A DNA stretch of 24,534 nucleotides from Phycisphaerae bacterium (lineage in GTDB: Bacteria > Planctomycetota > Phycisphaerae > UBA1845 > UTPLA1): NCBI GenBank assembly GCA_016935885.1, contig JAFGQA010000315.1, positions 1-24,534 of the forward strand, in the 5' to 3' direction. The notes under the pieces were generated by a model. That model had not been told where the DNA came from and ran no database searches. It saw only the letters and a list, made by a program, of their open reading frames with translations. The translations under genes and the position numbers were made by a program. This document shows, piece after piece, positions 15,517 through 24,446 of the stretch. The stretch's first letter is position 1. Each line of letters starts with the position of its first letter.

Positions 15517-17175
15517 ATGAAGATCCAGGTTGACGAGATCACCTCGGTCATCAAGCAGGAGATTGCTCAATACCAGGAGCAGCTCGAGGCGTCCGAGGTC
15601 GGCCGCGTGATCGCGGTCGGCGACGGCGTGACGCAGATTTACGGCTTGAGCAACGCCATGTCCGGCGAGATGATCGAGTACGAGAACGGCGCGATCGGCC
15701 AGGTGATGAACCTGGAGGAGAACTCGGTCGGGGCCGTCGTCCTGGGCGACTTCTTGGGCGTCAAAGAGGGCGACAGCGTCCGCACGACGGGGAACCTGCT
15801 GAGCGTGCCCGTCGGGGACGCGATGATCGGCCGCGTGGTGGACCCACTCGGTCGCGCCCTGGACGGCAAAGGTGCGATCGTCAGCGAGCACCGGTGGCCG
15901 CTGGAATACAAGGCGCCGGGCATCGCCGAGCGTCAGCCGGTGAAGGAGCCTCTGCAGACGGGCATCAAGCCGATCGACAGCATGATCCCGATCGGCCGCG
16001 GTCAGCGCGAGCTGATCATCGGCGACCGCAAGACGGGCAAGACCGCTATCGCCATCGACACGATCATCAACCAGCGTGATTCGGACGTGATTTGCGTCTA
16101 CGTCGCCATCGGGCAGAAGGAGTCGACGGTCGCGAGCGTGGTGGAGACGCTCCGGGCCCACGACGCGATGGACTACACGGTTGTCGTCTCCGCGTCGAGC
16201 GCCGATCCCGCGCCACTTCAGTACATCGCGCCGTACTCCGGCTGCGCGATGGCCGAGTACTTCATGTACACACAGGGCCGGCACACCTGCTGCATCTATG
16301 ATGACCTGTCCAAGCAGGCCCAGGCGTACCGACAATTGTCGCTGCTGCTCCGCCGCCCACCCGGCCGCGAGGCCTATCCGGGCGACGTGTTCTATCTGCA
16401 CAGCCGGCTGTTGGAGCGATCCTGCAAGCTGGCGGAGCGGTACGCGATCGTGCCGGCGGGCTCGCAGTTCAAGGAAGGCGGCGTCAACGGCAAGGCCTAC
16501 ATCGGCGTTCCCGGCCTGCACGAGGCCGAGGAGGATTTGAAGGGCCACCCGGGACACGAGATGGCGACCGATTCGAAGTCGGGCGGCTCGCTGACCGCGT
16601 TGCCGGTCATCGAGACGCTGGAAGGCGAGGTCTCGGCGTATATCCCAACGAACGTGATTTCCATTACTGACGGGCAGATCTATCTGGAGCCGGATCTGTT
16701 TTTCGCGGGCGTGCGCCCGGCGGTCAACGTGGGTATCAGCGTCAGTCGCGTCGGGGGCAACGCGCAAAACAAGGCGATGAAGAAGATCGCCGGCTCGTTG
16801 CGTCTGGACCTCGCCGCCTTTCGTGAACTGGAGGCGTTTGCCCAGCTTGGGACCGACCTGGACGCGGCGTCGCAAAGGCAGTTGGACCGCGGCTCGCGAA
16901 TGGTCGAACTGCTCAAACAGGGCCAGTACAAGCCATATCACGTGACCGACCAGATTCTGAGCATCTACGCCGGCACCAAGGGCTACATCGACGACCTGCC
17001 GATCTCGAAGGTGGTTGAGTTCGAGCGGCAAATGGTGAAGCACTTCCGCGACGAGTATCCCGAGGTGTGGCAGGAGTTGACGGACAAAGCGGCGATCGAC
17101 GACGCGTTGAACGCCAAGCTCCAGGACATCCTGCGTAAGTTCAAGACGCGGTTTGCCGTGAAGGATGAAGGATGA
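15517..17175 (+). CDS. atpA: ATP synthase F1 subunit alpha
   Basis: A 552-residue non-catalytic nucleotide-binding subunit of the F1 head. The Walker A motif GDRKTGKT is at 169-176, the Walker B strand is [10 protein letters not shown] (about 258-267), and the arginine finger is R411 in SVSRVGG. The family usually has 500-515 residues. The excess is mostly one loop at about 309-355 ([20 protein letters not shown] and following) inserted before [13 protein letters not shown] believe related loops occur in planctomycete and verrucomicrobial alpha subunits. AAGGA lies about 10 bases before ATG 15517. The last residues (VKDEG) and the stop TGA (17173-17175) are encoded by a heptamer array, so the C-terminus has been shaped by the repeat. 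Confidence 0.97.
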   Translation: MKIQVDEITSVIKQEIAQYQEQLEASEVGRVIAVGDGVTQIYGLSNAMSGEMIEYENGAIGQVMNLEENSVGAVVLGDFLGVKEGDSVRTTGNLLSVPVGDAMIGRVVDPLGRALDGKGAIVSEHRWPLEYKAPGIAERQPVKEPLQTGIKPIDSMIPIGRGQRELIIGDRKTGKTAIAIDTIINQRDSDVICVYVAIGQKESTVASVVETLRAHDAMDYTVVVSASSADPAPLQYIAPYSGCAMAEYFMYTQGRHTCCIYDDLSKQAQAYRQLSLLLRRPPGREAYPGDVFYLHSRLLERSCKLAERYAIVPAGSQFKEGGVNGKAYIGVPGLHEAEEDLKGHPGHEMATDSKSGGSLTALPVIETLEGEVSAYIPTNVISITDGQIYLEPDLFFAGVRPAVNVGISVSRVGGNAQNKAMKKIAGSLRLDLAAFRELEAFAQLGTDLDAASQRQLDRGSRMVELLKQGQYKPYHVTDQILSIYAGTKGYIDDLPISKVVEFERQMVKHFRDEYPEVWQELTDKAAIDDALNAKLQDILRKFKTRFAVKDEG

Positions 17176-17241
17176 AACATGAAGGATGAAAAGCAGACAA
17201 CTCCTCGCTTCATCCTTCACCCTTCATCCTTCATCCTTGCT
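17158..17241. repeat. Inverted heptamer arrays between atpA and the glycosyltransferase gene
   Basis: Five units of ATGAAGG type (GTGAAGG, ATGAAGG, ATGAAAC, ATGAAGG, ATGAAAA; 17158-17192), a 14-base spacer, and five units of the complementary type (GCTTCAT, CCTTCAC, CCTTCAT twice, CCTTGCT; 17207-17241). The arrays can pair as a hairpin. The first array begins inside atpA and supplies its stop codon. Confidence 0.85.
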
Positions 17242-17281
17242 GGAGAGGGCCTGAACCATTCGAGACCGCACTCGATCACGC

Positions 17282-18952
17282 ATGCGCCGCTACGCTGTGT
17301 TAAGCGTCTTAGTGGGCGGTGTGTTGGTTCTGCACTGGCGCGTCGCGTCGAGGCGGGCGTCGAATCTGCTCGAGCACGACGAGGCAATATCGTTGTTGGC
17401 GGCTGCCGGAAAGGCCCAGCAAGTAGGCGTGCTCTATGCCGGTCTGCACGAGGTGCAGGTGTTTCCCGCGAGCGATTTGCAGGATCTGCTTCGCCCGACC
17501 GGCGACGTTACGGCTCGCGACGTGATGCGTTCGCTTTCGCGTCACGACAGACACCCGCCCTTGTATTTTCTTATACTGCACGGCCTTGGCAAATGGGGAT
17601 GGGGGATTGGGGATTGGGGATCGACACACGGCACCGCCGGCCCATCGGCAGTGGTCAATCACCAATCGTCCATCGCCAGTCGTCCGTCGACAGTCCTCCG
17701 CTTGTTCGGCACGCTGGTGTTCTTCATCACGGCTTGGGTCGCACACCGTTGGGTTTGGCCCGATGCGTCGGCGGTGGCGAAGCTGCTGGGCGCGGTTTGG
17801 CTGTTGGCCACGCCAGCTATGGTGGATATCGCCACGGAACTGCGGCAGTATGCGTTGGTCTATATGGGCGTCATGATCAGTGTTGCCGCGCTCGTCATGT
17901 TCTGGGAGGAAACGTCTCGCGTCCGAAGTACGGTCATACTGCTGGTGCTCGCGCCGGTCATTCTGGTTTGCTCGCAGTACGGAACCACCGTGTGGGTAGC
18001 CATCTGTTTCTTGGTCGCGGTGGCATGTCTTCTTGTGGGCGGGCGGCGGCGTTGGAGGATGCTGGCCTGCTCGGTCGTCGCGGCGACGCTTACGTTGGTG
18101 CCGTTGCTCCTGTTGGGAGTCCGGGGCATCTCGGGGTCGGCCCGGTCGCCTTCCATCCCCGCGGACGGCGTCTATGCACGAGCCATCGAACCGGTGTGCA
18201 GCAACCTTGCGGAGGCGTGGTGTTCGCTGCCCTGGTGTTGGAGAGACGCCGGCGCCCTGCCGATGATCGCTGTTCTCCTGTTGGGCGTCAGCGCGATCCT
18301 TGCTTGGCGCGGAGGGAGGGCAATCGATCGCGTTCTCTGGTGCGCGGCCTTGAGCTGGGGCGTCCTGTGGCTGCTTCTGTTGGCAACTGGATGGATACCC
18401 CCTCACGCCTTGGAGCCCAAGCAGCTCGGGCCGCTGGTGCTCGTGCCAGCCTGTCTGATCGTGCGAGCGTCTTCGCAAAGCCGGCCAAGGTGGGTGCGGC
18501 GCACGGCCGTCGGCGTGTTGGCCGTTTCGCTGGCAACGCACGGACTGGGAATCTGGCAGGTGCTCATGCAGGCGGCCAACGAACCGCTGCTGACCGCGCT
18601 GCAACGTGCGGAGTGTCTGCTCGTCAACGCACCAAAGCGGGGATACCTCCTGCCGCTTGTGGAGAAGTTGAGGCCGGACGCGCGTGTCGTCATTGCGGAA
18701 CCCGATGTGGCAACGGCACACTGGATGGAGTTGTCGGAGATCCTGCCAGACGGCGGATTGGTCCTGGCGGAGATCGACTCGTTTCATGGAGACAGGCGCG
18801 CGCCTGCTGCACAGGAGGTCTTCGATCGCCTGTCGCGGACGTACCGCGACGCCACAACCTTGCGAAAAGGACCGAGAAGAACGGTCACGGAATTCACGAG
18901 AACGCCGTCAGGAATCAGCGATCAGCCGGAATCACCGGCTGCTGAAAACTGA
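17282..18952 (+). CDS. GT-C type membrane glycosyltransferase (PMT/ArnT-like), inside the ATP synthase operon
   Basis: A 556-residue protein with about ten or more membrane helices and the hallmarks of GT-C lipid-linked sugar transferases. The acidic pair is D33-E34 in LLEHDEAISL after the first helix, and HPPLYFLILHGLG is at 91-103, the family's second signature. Such enzymes move sugars from polyprenyl phosphate to proteins or lipids outside the cytoplasm; donor and acceptor are unknown here. Residues 104-139 are a low-complexity insertion translated from inverted heptamer arrays, right where a helix would continue. The C-terminus is soluble and poorly conserved. It lies between atpA and atpG in the same direction, bounded by heptamer arrays on both sides; its own stop lies in one. 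No biochemical link with ATP synthase is evident, so it looks like an insertion that is co-transcribed. Confidence 0.75.
   Translation: MRRYAVLSVLVGGVLVLHWRVASRRASNLLEHDEAISLLAAAGKAQQVGVLYAGLHEVQVFPASDLQDLLRPTGDVTARDVMRSLSRHDRHPPLYFLILHGLGKWGWGIGDWGSTHGTAGPSAVVNHQSSIASRPSTVLRLFGTLVFFITAWVAHRWVWPDASAVAKLLGAVWLLATPAMVDIATELRQYALVYMGVMISVAALVMFWEETSRVRSTVILLVLAPVILVCSQYGTTVWVAICFLVAVACLLVGGRRRWRMLACSVVAATLTLVPLLLLGVRGISGSARSPSIPADGVYARAIEPVCSNLAEAWCSLPWCWRDAGALPMIAVLLLGVSAILAWRGGRAIDRVLWCAALSWGVLWLLLLATGWIPPHALEPKQLGPLVLVPACLIVRASSQSRPRWVRRTAVGVLAVSLATHGLGIWQVLMQAANEPLLTALQRAECLLVNAPKRGYLLPLVEKLRPDARVVIAEPDVATAHWMELSEILPDGGLVLAEIDSFHGDRRAPAAQEVFDRLSRTYRDATTLRKGPRRTVTEFTRTPSGISDQPESPAAEN
17592..17695. 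repeat. Inverted heptamer arrays inside the glycosyltransferase reading frame
   Basis: Units AATGGGG, ATGGGGG, ATTGGGG, ATTGGGG, ATCGACA (17592-17626) are followed by a 27-base spacer and six units ending mostly in ATC or GTC (GTCAATC, ACCAATC, GTCCATC, GCCAGTC, GTCCGTC, GACAGTC; 17654-17695). The second set is complementary to the first. All of it is translated without a stop (WGWGIGDWGSTHGT and onward). Confidence 0.8.
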
Positions 18953-18968
18953 CGACTTAGCTGAGAGC
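18913..18968. repeat. Heptamer array and hairpin at the glycosyltransferase/atpG junction
   Basis: Eight 7-bp blocks (AATCAGC, GATCAGC, CGGAATC, ACCGGCT, GCTGAAA, ACTGACG, ACTTAGC, TGAGAGC) change orientation in the middle. CAGCCGG (18923-18929) and CCGGCTG (18935-18941) form a perfect stem with a 5-base loop. The glycosyltransferase stop TGA (18950-18952) lies in the array, and the last unit gives a GAGAG ribosome site for atpG. Confidence 0.65.
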
Positions 18969-18974
18969 TTACGG

Positions 18975-19865
18975 ATGGCCAAGGCTCGACAAATCGTCAA
19001 ACGCCGCAAGGCGGTCACGAACATTCGCAAGATCACGAAGACGATGCAACTGATCGCCACGGCGCGGTTCCAAGGCGCCTACCGCCGGGCCATGGGGACC
19101 AAGCCCTATACTCGGAAGATCACGCACCTTGTTGAGGAGCTGTCGGAGGCGGCCGAGGGCCAGATCGACCACGCGCTCATGCGGGATAACCCCGACGCCG
19201 AAAAGGACCTGCTGTTAGTCATCACTTCAACGCGGGGGCTGTGCGGCGGCTACAACGGCAACGTGCTCCGGAAGGCGATCGCTCACTTGAAGGAGGCCGA
19301 GCCGCGCGCGCAGGAACTGCACGTGGTCGGCAAGAAGGGGATCGCCTATTTTAAGTTCCTCGGCCGGCAGGTCGAGCGGGCCATCACAAACATAGATGAT
19401 CGGCCGAGGTTCGAGCAGGTTGAGCCGATCGCTGCCGAGCTCATGCAGCGTTATGCGGCCGGCGAGATTGGCGGCGTTCATGTGGCATTCATGCGGTTCA
19501 TCTCCACCGGCAAGCAAGTGCCGGACGTTATTCGGCTGCTGCCGCTCAGCAAGCAGGAGACCGAGGGCGCTGCCTCGGCCGATGCCGAGGCAGGGCGACG
19601 AGCGTCGGTCCAGTATGATTTCTCGCCTGCGCCAGATGAACTGCTCAAGGTGCTCCTGCCGCAGACGGTGAAAACCCGGTTGTTCCAGTGTTTCACGGAC
19701 GCGGCCGTGAGCGAGCAGGTGGCTCGGATGGTGGCGATGAAGGCGGCGACGGATGCGGCCGGCGACATGATCAAGCTGCTCTCGCGGCAATTTAACAGGG
19801 CTAGGCAAACGCAGATCACGCTGGAGTTGCTGGACATCGTCGGCGGCGCGGAGGTGTTGAAGTAA
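18975..19865 (+). CDS. atpG: ATP synthase F1 subunit gamma
   Basis: A 296-residue central-stalk subunit that rotates within the alpha/beta ring. The N-terminal helix carries KRRKAVTNIRKITKTMQLIATARF, the usual gamma signature, and the C-terminal helix ends NRARQTQITLELLDIVGGAEVL, matching the conserved NKxRQxxITxElxEIvxGAxAl. The middle domain has TSTRGLCGGYNGNV (family: SDrGLCGGlN). A short acidic, low-complexity stretch (EGAASADAEAGRRASV, about 200-215) is slightly longer than usual. The start at 18975 follows GAGAG with good spacing. The stop TAA (19863-19865) directly abuts the GCGAATA heptamer array. It is separated from atpD by the four-helix-bundle insertion rather than being adjacent to it as in most operons. 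Confidence 0.96.
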   Translation: MAKARQIVKRRKAVTNIRKITKTMQLIATARFQGAYRRAMGTKPYTRKITHLVEELSEAAEGQIDHALMRDNPDAEKDLLLVITSTRGLCGGYNGNVLRKAIAHLKEAEPRAQELHVVGKKGIAYFKFLGRQVERAITNIDDRPRFEQVEPIAAELMQRYAAGEIGGVHVAFMRFISTGKQVPDVIRLLPLSKQETEGAASADAEAGRRASVQYDFSPAPDELLKVLLPQTVKTRLFQCFTDAAVSEQVARMVAMKAATDAAGDMIKLLSRQFNRARQTQITLELLDIVGGAEVLK

Positions 19866-19867
19866 TA

Positions 19868-19919
19868 GCGAATAGCGAATAGCGAATAGCGAATGGCGAA
19901 TGGCGAATGGCGAATGGCG
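19868..19919 (+). repeat. Left GCGAATA/GCGAATG heptamer array
   Basis: Seven perfect units, three GCGAATA then four GCGAATG, plus a partial GCGG, begin two bases after the atpG stop codon. The A-ending units contain TAG and, since 7 is not a multiple of 3, present a stop in all three frames within three units. The array is complementary to the right-most array at 20416-20450. Confidence 0.95.
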
Positions 19920-19963
19920 GAGTAGGGATTGTGCGCGGATGATGACGGGCCCACAGACGGACA

Positions 19964-20356
19964 ATGACTGCGACTTCAATCACAGAGAGAGGACATGCCA
20001 TATATCGGGAGCGAGATATACAAAGGCGCACCTTTCTGTTCGCGGCGAGGATTCTCCAAATGGTCCGGCTGTTGTCACAAGATGTTGCGAGCCAGGTGGT
20101 GGCGCGGCAAGTGGCCAAGAGTGGGACGAGCATCGGCGCAAATGTTGAGGAAGCACAGGGTTCGCATTCGCGCGCCGAGTTCAGCAGACGAATGGGCATC
20201 GCTCGGTCTGAAGCCAGGGAAACGCTGTACTGGCTTCGCCTCCTTGGCGAGGCAGGCATGGTCCCAGCCGAGCGTCTCGCAGATATCACGCGGGAAGCGG
20301 AAGAACTCGTGAAGATCCTCACGACTATCGTGAAGAAGAGCAGGCAGACGAAGTAG
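19964..20356 (+). CDS. Four-helix-bundle protein (S23 / 23S rRNA intervening-sequence family, bvlA-like)
   Basis: A 130-residue helical protein matching TIGR02436: SGTSIGANVEEAQGS at 53-67 followed by a helix (SRAEFSRRMGIARSEARETLYWLRLL, about 69-94), the family's two most conserved blocks. Four helices are evident, at about 18-39, 42-64, 68-95 and 103-125. Members are encoded in intervening sequences of 23S rRNA and elsewhere in genomes; the Avd protein of diversity-generating retroelements has the same fold and binds RNA. The exact function of free-standing members is unknown. The surface is basic, which fits nucleic-acid binding. It sits between atpG and atpD, flanked by heptamer arrays. 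No reverse transcriptase or variable repeat was found nearby. Confidence 0.9.
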   Translation: MTATSITERGHAIYRERDIQRRTFLFAARILQMVRLLSQDVASQVVARQVAKSGTSIGANVEEAQGSHSRAEFSRRMGIARSEARETLYWLRLLGEAGMVPAERLADITREAEELVKILTTIVKKSRQTK

Positions 20357-20359
20357 CCA

Positions 20360-20450
20360 GCGAATGGCGAATGGCGAATAGCGAATGGCGAAAACCTGCA
20401 CTATACTCGTTTCGTCATTCGCAACTCGCTATTCGCCATTCGCTATTCGT
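20360..20450. repeat. Right heptamer arrays forming a hairpin before atpD
   Basis: Five direct units (GCGAATG twice, GCGAATA, GCGAATG, GCGAAAA; 20360-20394), a 21-base spacer holding TATACT (20402-20407), and five inverted units (CATTCGC, AACTCGC, TATTCGC, CATTCGC, TATTCGT; 20416-20450). The two sets pair locally, in competition with pairing of the inverted set to the left array. The atpD ribosome site GGAGG starts 8 bases after the array. Confidence 0.9.
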
Positions 20451-20456
20451 TACTGA

Positions 20457-21929
<1,473 letters not shown>

Positions 21930-21976
21930 ACCGACGTGCGGTGATGATGTCTCACGCAGCCGAGCTGGAACAGCGG

Positions 21977-22010
21977 CATCGAGATCCAAACCTCGCCCGA
22001 ACCGTAAGGG
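21977..22010 (-). pseudogene. Remnant of a LolA-like domain end
   Basis: GATCCAAACCTC, five variable or shared bases and AACCGTAA at 21983-22007 match 22283-22307 at 23 of 25 positions, exactly 300 bp apart. On the minus strand the remnant reads YGSGEVWIS, against YGWGEVWIT near the C-terminus of the lipoprotein gene. It is too short for a gene and looks like debris of a duplicated domain end. The remaining 21930-22210 region holds only this and the hairpin. Confidence 0.4.
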
Positions 22011-22057
22011 AGGAGTCGCGCAGGGGCAACGCAGACGACTGATCCGCCAAACGGCAA

Positions 22058-22088
22058 GCCCTTGACAAGACAACCCCTTGTCAAGGGC
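22058..22088. terminator. Intrinsic-type hairpin between convergent atpD and the LolA-like gene
   Basis: GCCCTTGACAAG (22058-22069) and CTTGTCAAGGGC (22077-22088) form a perfect 12-bp stem with a 7-base loop. It lies between two convergent genes and could stop transcription from both sides, but neither side has a long T-run. Confidence 0.55.
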
Positions 22089-22210
22089 AAGCCAACAGGT
22101 CAGCCAAGCGACACAGCGGGCCAAGCGGCGCAACACGTCAGAAGTCGCGCAGGAATAACGTAAACGGTTGACGCGCCGGTCCGCCGGCACGGTTGCTGCC
22201 CAAGCCTCGC

Positions 22211-23950
22211 TCATTCCGGCGCCTTCAGCTTCAAATCACTCTCGGACACCTTCTCGTTGATCTGAGGCTTATAGGTCGTCGTGATCCAAACCTCCCCCCA
22301 ACCGTAACCGTTGCTTCTCGCTTCTATCCTGCGCAGGAGCTTGCTCTTCTTCTCGATCCAGATCGAGAACCAGAATCCGCCGCGGTCCCTGCCGCGAATC
22401 TTGTAACAATCAGTGCCATCAACTTGCTGATATCCGAGAAGCCTGAGTTCCTCTGCCGTGGAGACGAAAGACCCGCTGGCCGCCTGGGGCATCAGCAACC
22501 TGGGAACCATATCAACGGGGACTTTGGTTTCCATGCTGGTATCCTTGAAGAGCACGGCGAGCGAGTCCCATTCCAGGATGCTCGGACTGCACGCCCCCCA
22601 CGAGCGAACCTTGCCCCCATCTGTCCAGAAGATGAACCTGATTGACGTGCCATCGCCCGTCTTCCCGCGACCTTCAAGGCGAAGACGGTCCGGTCTGACG
22701 AAGGCGGTGCGGAACTTCGCACGATCGACGGTCCTGTTCATCCTGTCCAGAACGACAGCCTCGACCATGCCTTTGTCTTTGTATGATTCGCAAGTGGCGT
22801 ACGTCTTCTGCATCTGCCTCACGATCTTCTCGCCCGCCTTCCTCGCGGCCTTCATTCCCTTCTTGGTCGGCTTGAAGCCGGCGGCACCCGGACCCCGTGG
22901 GGCCGTGGTCCCCTCCTCGTCGTCCTTGACCACGCCCGGTGCGCCGAACGCCAGCTCGTGCCACGCCAACTCCACATTGAGGCTGGGACTCAGTGACGTC
23001 GTGATGTTGGTCGTGCTGTCGGGTATCCTCATTTGGCCGGCACCTGGCATCGTCATCTTGCCAAGGTGCTTGACCGTCACAGATTGATGGATCTTGCGAA
23101 GGACCTTGCGGTCCTTCTCGATCCAGAGCGTGATCTTTGCCTCCCTGGTCGCCTTGTTGGAGAACTCAACGAAGGGATTGTCGGGAAGCTCCGGCAGTGC
23201 CTCATCAGGGATGCGGGCCCCGATCTGGTAACAGGGTACGCCGTCCACCGTCTCCTCGTCCAGCATCTTGAGGTCACACAACGCCTCAAGGGCGACCGCC
23301 GCCGCCGTGCTCCTCTTAGGCATGAGCAGCAGCGGAACCTCGCTGACCAGCGCCACGCTCCTGATGGCGGATTTCCAGGACGGCTTTGCCTGCTTGCCGG
23401 TTTCGAGGCCGGGCCACCCCAGCGAGGACGCGTCGAGCCCGTGTTGCCGGACCTTGTCGCCTCGGGCCCAAACGATGTTTTGAGCCCAATCTCCGCCGAA
23501 CAAGCTCGGCGATCGAAGCTCGAACCTGAGGCAATCCGGTCTGGCGAACGCCGTGAAGAAGCGTTGCTCGGTCGTGAAGCCACCGGGTGCCAAGCCCGCG
23601 CTGATCGCAGTCTGAACGGTTCCTTCGTCTGTGTAGGATTCGCACGAGGCATAGGCTTCCTTCATCTCGGCCACGATCGCCTTCGCCTTTGCGCTGTCGC
23701 CGGCGTCGTTCACGGCTGCCTTATTGCCGGCGTCGACCGCGGGGGGGCTGCCGCCTTTACCATTGTTCGTCGGTCTGCCATCGGGCTTGCCCTCGGGCTT
23801 GCCTTCCGAGGAGCAGGACGCGGAGACCGTCAGAAGCACCAAAAGGAAGAGCAGCCAAACGTTTCGGACGCGAATAAGGGGAAACGTGTCGTTGCCGCTG
23901 GGATTGGGGGGGGCCGCTCCTTCTGCCGTCGTCAGTTTAACGGTAGCCAT
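22211..23950 (-). CDS. Lipoprotein-like protein with two LolA-like (DUF2092-type) domains
   Basis: A 579-residue exported protein. A hydrophobic segment VWLLFLLVLLTVSASC (31-46) followed by CSSEG resembles a lipoprotein signal, though the residue at -3 is serine, and it is preceded by an unusually long 30-residue leader. After a low-complexity linker (KPEGKPDGRPTNNGKGG) come two homologous domains, at about 88-330 and 365-579. The repeated landmarks are YASCESYTDEG / YATCESYKDKG, FFTAFARPDCLRF / FRTAFVRPDRLRL, VPLLLMP / VPRLLMP, VDGVPCYQI / VDGTDCYKI and LWIEKDRKVLRKI / IWIEKKSKLLRRI. The half-barrel LolA fold usually carries lipids or lipoproteins; here the ligand is unknown. The end (TTYKPQINEKVSESDLKLKAP) is typical of the family. 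It is transcribed against atpD. Confidence 0.8.
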   Translation of the reverse strand: MATVKLTTAEGAAPPNPSGNDTFPLIRVRNVWLLFLLVLLTVSASCSSEGKPEGKPDGRPTNNGKGGSPPAVDAGNKAAVNDAGDSAKAKAIVAEMKEAYASCESYTDEGTVQTAISAGLAPGGFTTEQRFFTAFARPDCLRFELRSPSLFGGDWAQNIVWARGDKVRQHGLDASSLGWPGLETGKQAKPSWKSAIRSVALVSEVPLLLMPKRSTAAAVALEALCDLKMLDEETVDGVPCYQIGARIPDEALPELPDNPFVEFSNKATREAKITLWIEKDRKVLRKIHQSVTVKHLGKMTMPGAGQMRIPDSTTNITTSLSPSLNVELAWHELAFGAPGVVKDDEEGTTAPRGPGAAGFKPTKKGMKAARKAGEKIVRQMQKTYATCESYKDKGMVEAVVLDRMNRTVDRAKFRTAFVRPDRLRLEGRGKTGDGTSIRFIFWTDGGKVRSWGACSPSILEWDSLAVLFKDTSMETKVPVDMVPRLLMPQAASGSFVSTAEELRLLGYQQVDGTDCYKIRGRDRGGFWFSIWIEKKSKLLRRIEARSNGYGWGEVWITTTYKPQINEKVSESDLKLKAPE

Positions 23951-23989
23951 TCCAGAATTCCCGCCTTGGGTTTATCATATCAGCCGCCC

Positions 23990-24415
23990 ATGGATCGTCG
24001 CAAGCGAAATCGCCTGTGTGTCCGGCTCATCATCATCGGGCTGGGCAACTTCATCCTGTACGCGACGGTGTACGCCATCATCGGAGGCGATGCGCAGAAC
24101 GGCGGCATCCGCGAGGACGGCACCTATTACGTCCGCGGGCATCACGTCCACCGATTGGTGGGCTACGAGCAGGACGTCCCCAAGTCGGTATGGATCTACA
24201 GCTACGTTCATTCGATCAGCATCTGGCCGTCGATCGCGGCCGTGCTGCTGGCCATGCTGATGTTGGCCCGGCCCCACATCATGGCGACGTACCAGCACGG
24301 CATCATAACGGGCACGACGCTGGTGACGGTCATGGCGACGGTGATCGTGTTTGTCACTACGCTGATCATGATCTGGTTCATCGTCGCGTTTGTCGGCGAG
24401 TTGTTGGGGCATTAG
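23990..24415 (+). CDS. Small multi-pass membrane protein of unknown function
   Basis: A 141-residue protein with three hydrophobic helices: CVRLIIIGLGNFILYATVYAII (about 10-31), SISIWPSIAAVLLAMLMLA (about 75-93) and TLVTVMATVIVFVTTLIMIWFIVAFVGELL (about 109-138). Between the first two lies a polar loop with GTYYVRGHHVHRLVGYEQDVPKSVWIYSYVHS, rich in histidine and aromatic residues, which could bind metal or face the periplasm. No family was recognised. It is divergent from the LolA-like gene with only 39 bp between the start codons, so the promoters must overlap or lie inside the neighbouring gene. No clear ribosome site precedes ATG 23990. Confidence 0.7.
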   Translation: MDRRKRNRLCVRLIIIGLGNFILYATVYAIIGGDAQNGGIREDGTYYVRGHHVHRLVGYEQDVPKSVWIYSYVHSISIWPSIAAVLLAMLMLARPHIMATYQHGIITGTTLVTVMATVIVFVTTLIMIWFIVAFVGELLGH

Positions 24416-24446
24416 AGCGTTTTAGGGTTGAGCGTGCATGCTCCAT

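Larger units (their letters stand above)
19866..20452 (+). mobile_element. IVS-like element: four-helix-bundle gene between complementary heptamer arrays
   Basis: From the atpG stop to just before the atpD ribosome site, the sequence is a unit: direct array (19868-19919), gene (19964-20356), direct array (20360-20394), 21-base spacer, inverted array (20416-20450). The left and right-most arrays can pair over about 38 bases with few mismatches, enclosing the gene in a loop. Intervening sequences in bacterial 23S rRNA have the same layout and encode the same family. Mobility is inferred from position and the interruption of atpG-atpD. Confidence 0.6.

Noticed and set aside
20402..20407. TATACT in the array spacer as the -10 box of an atpD promoter
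   Set aside because: No acceptable -35 box 16-18 bases upstream, since that position is inside the heptamer array.
19866..20452. Diversity-generating retroelement with Avd-like protein
   Set aside because: No reverse transcriptase, template repeat or variable repeat is visible; the protein fits the S23-like branch flanked by heptamers.
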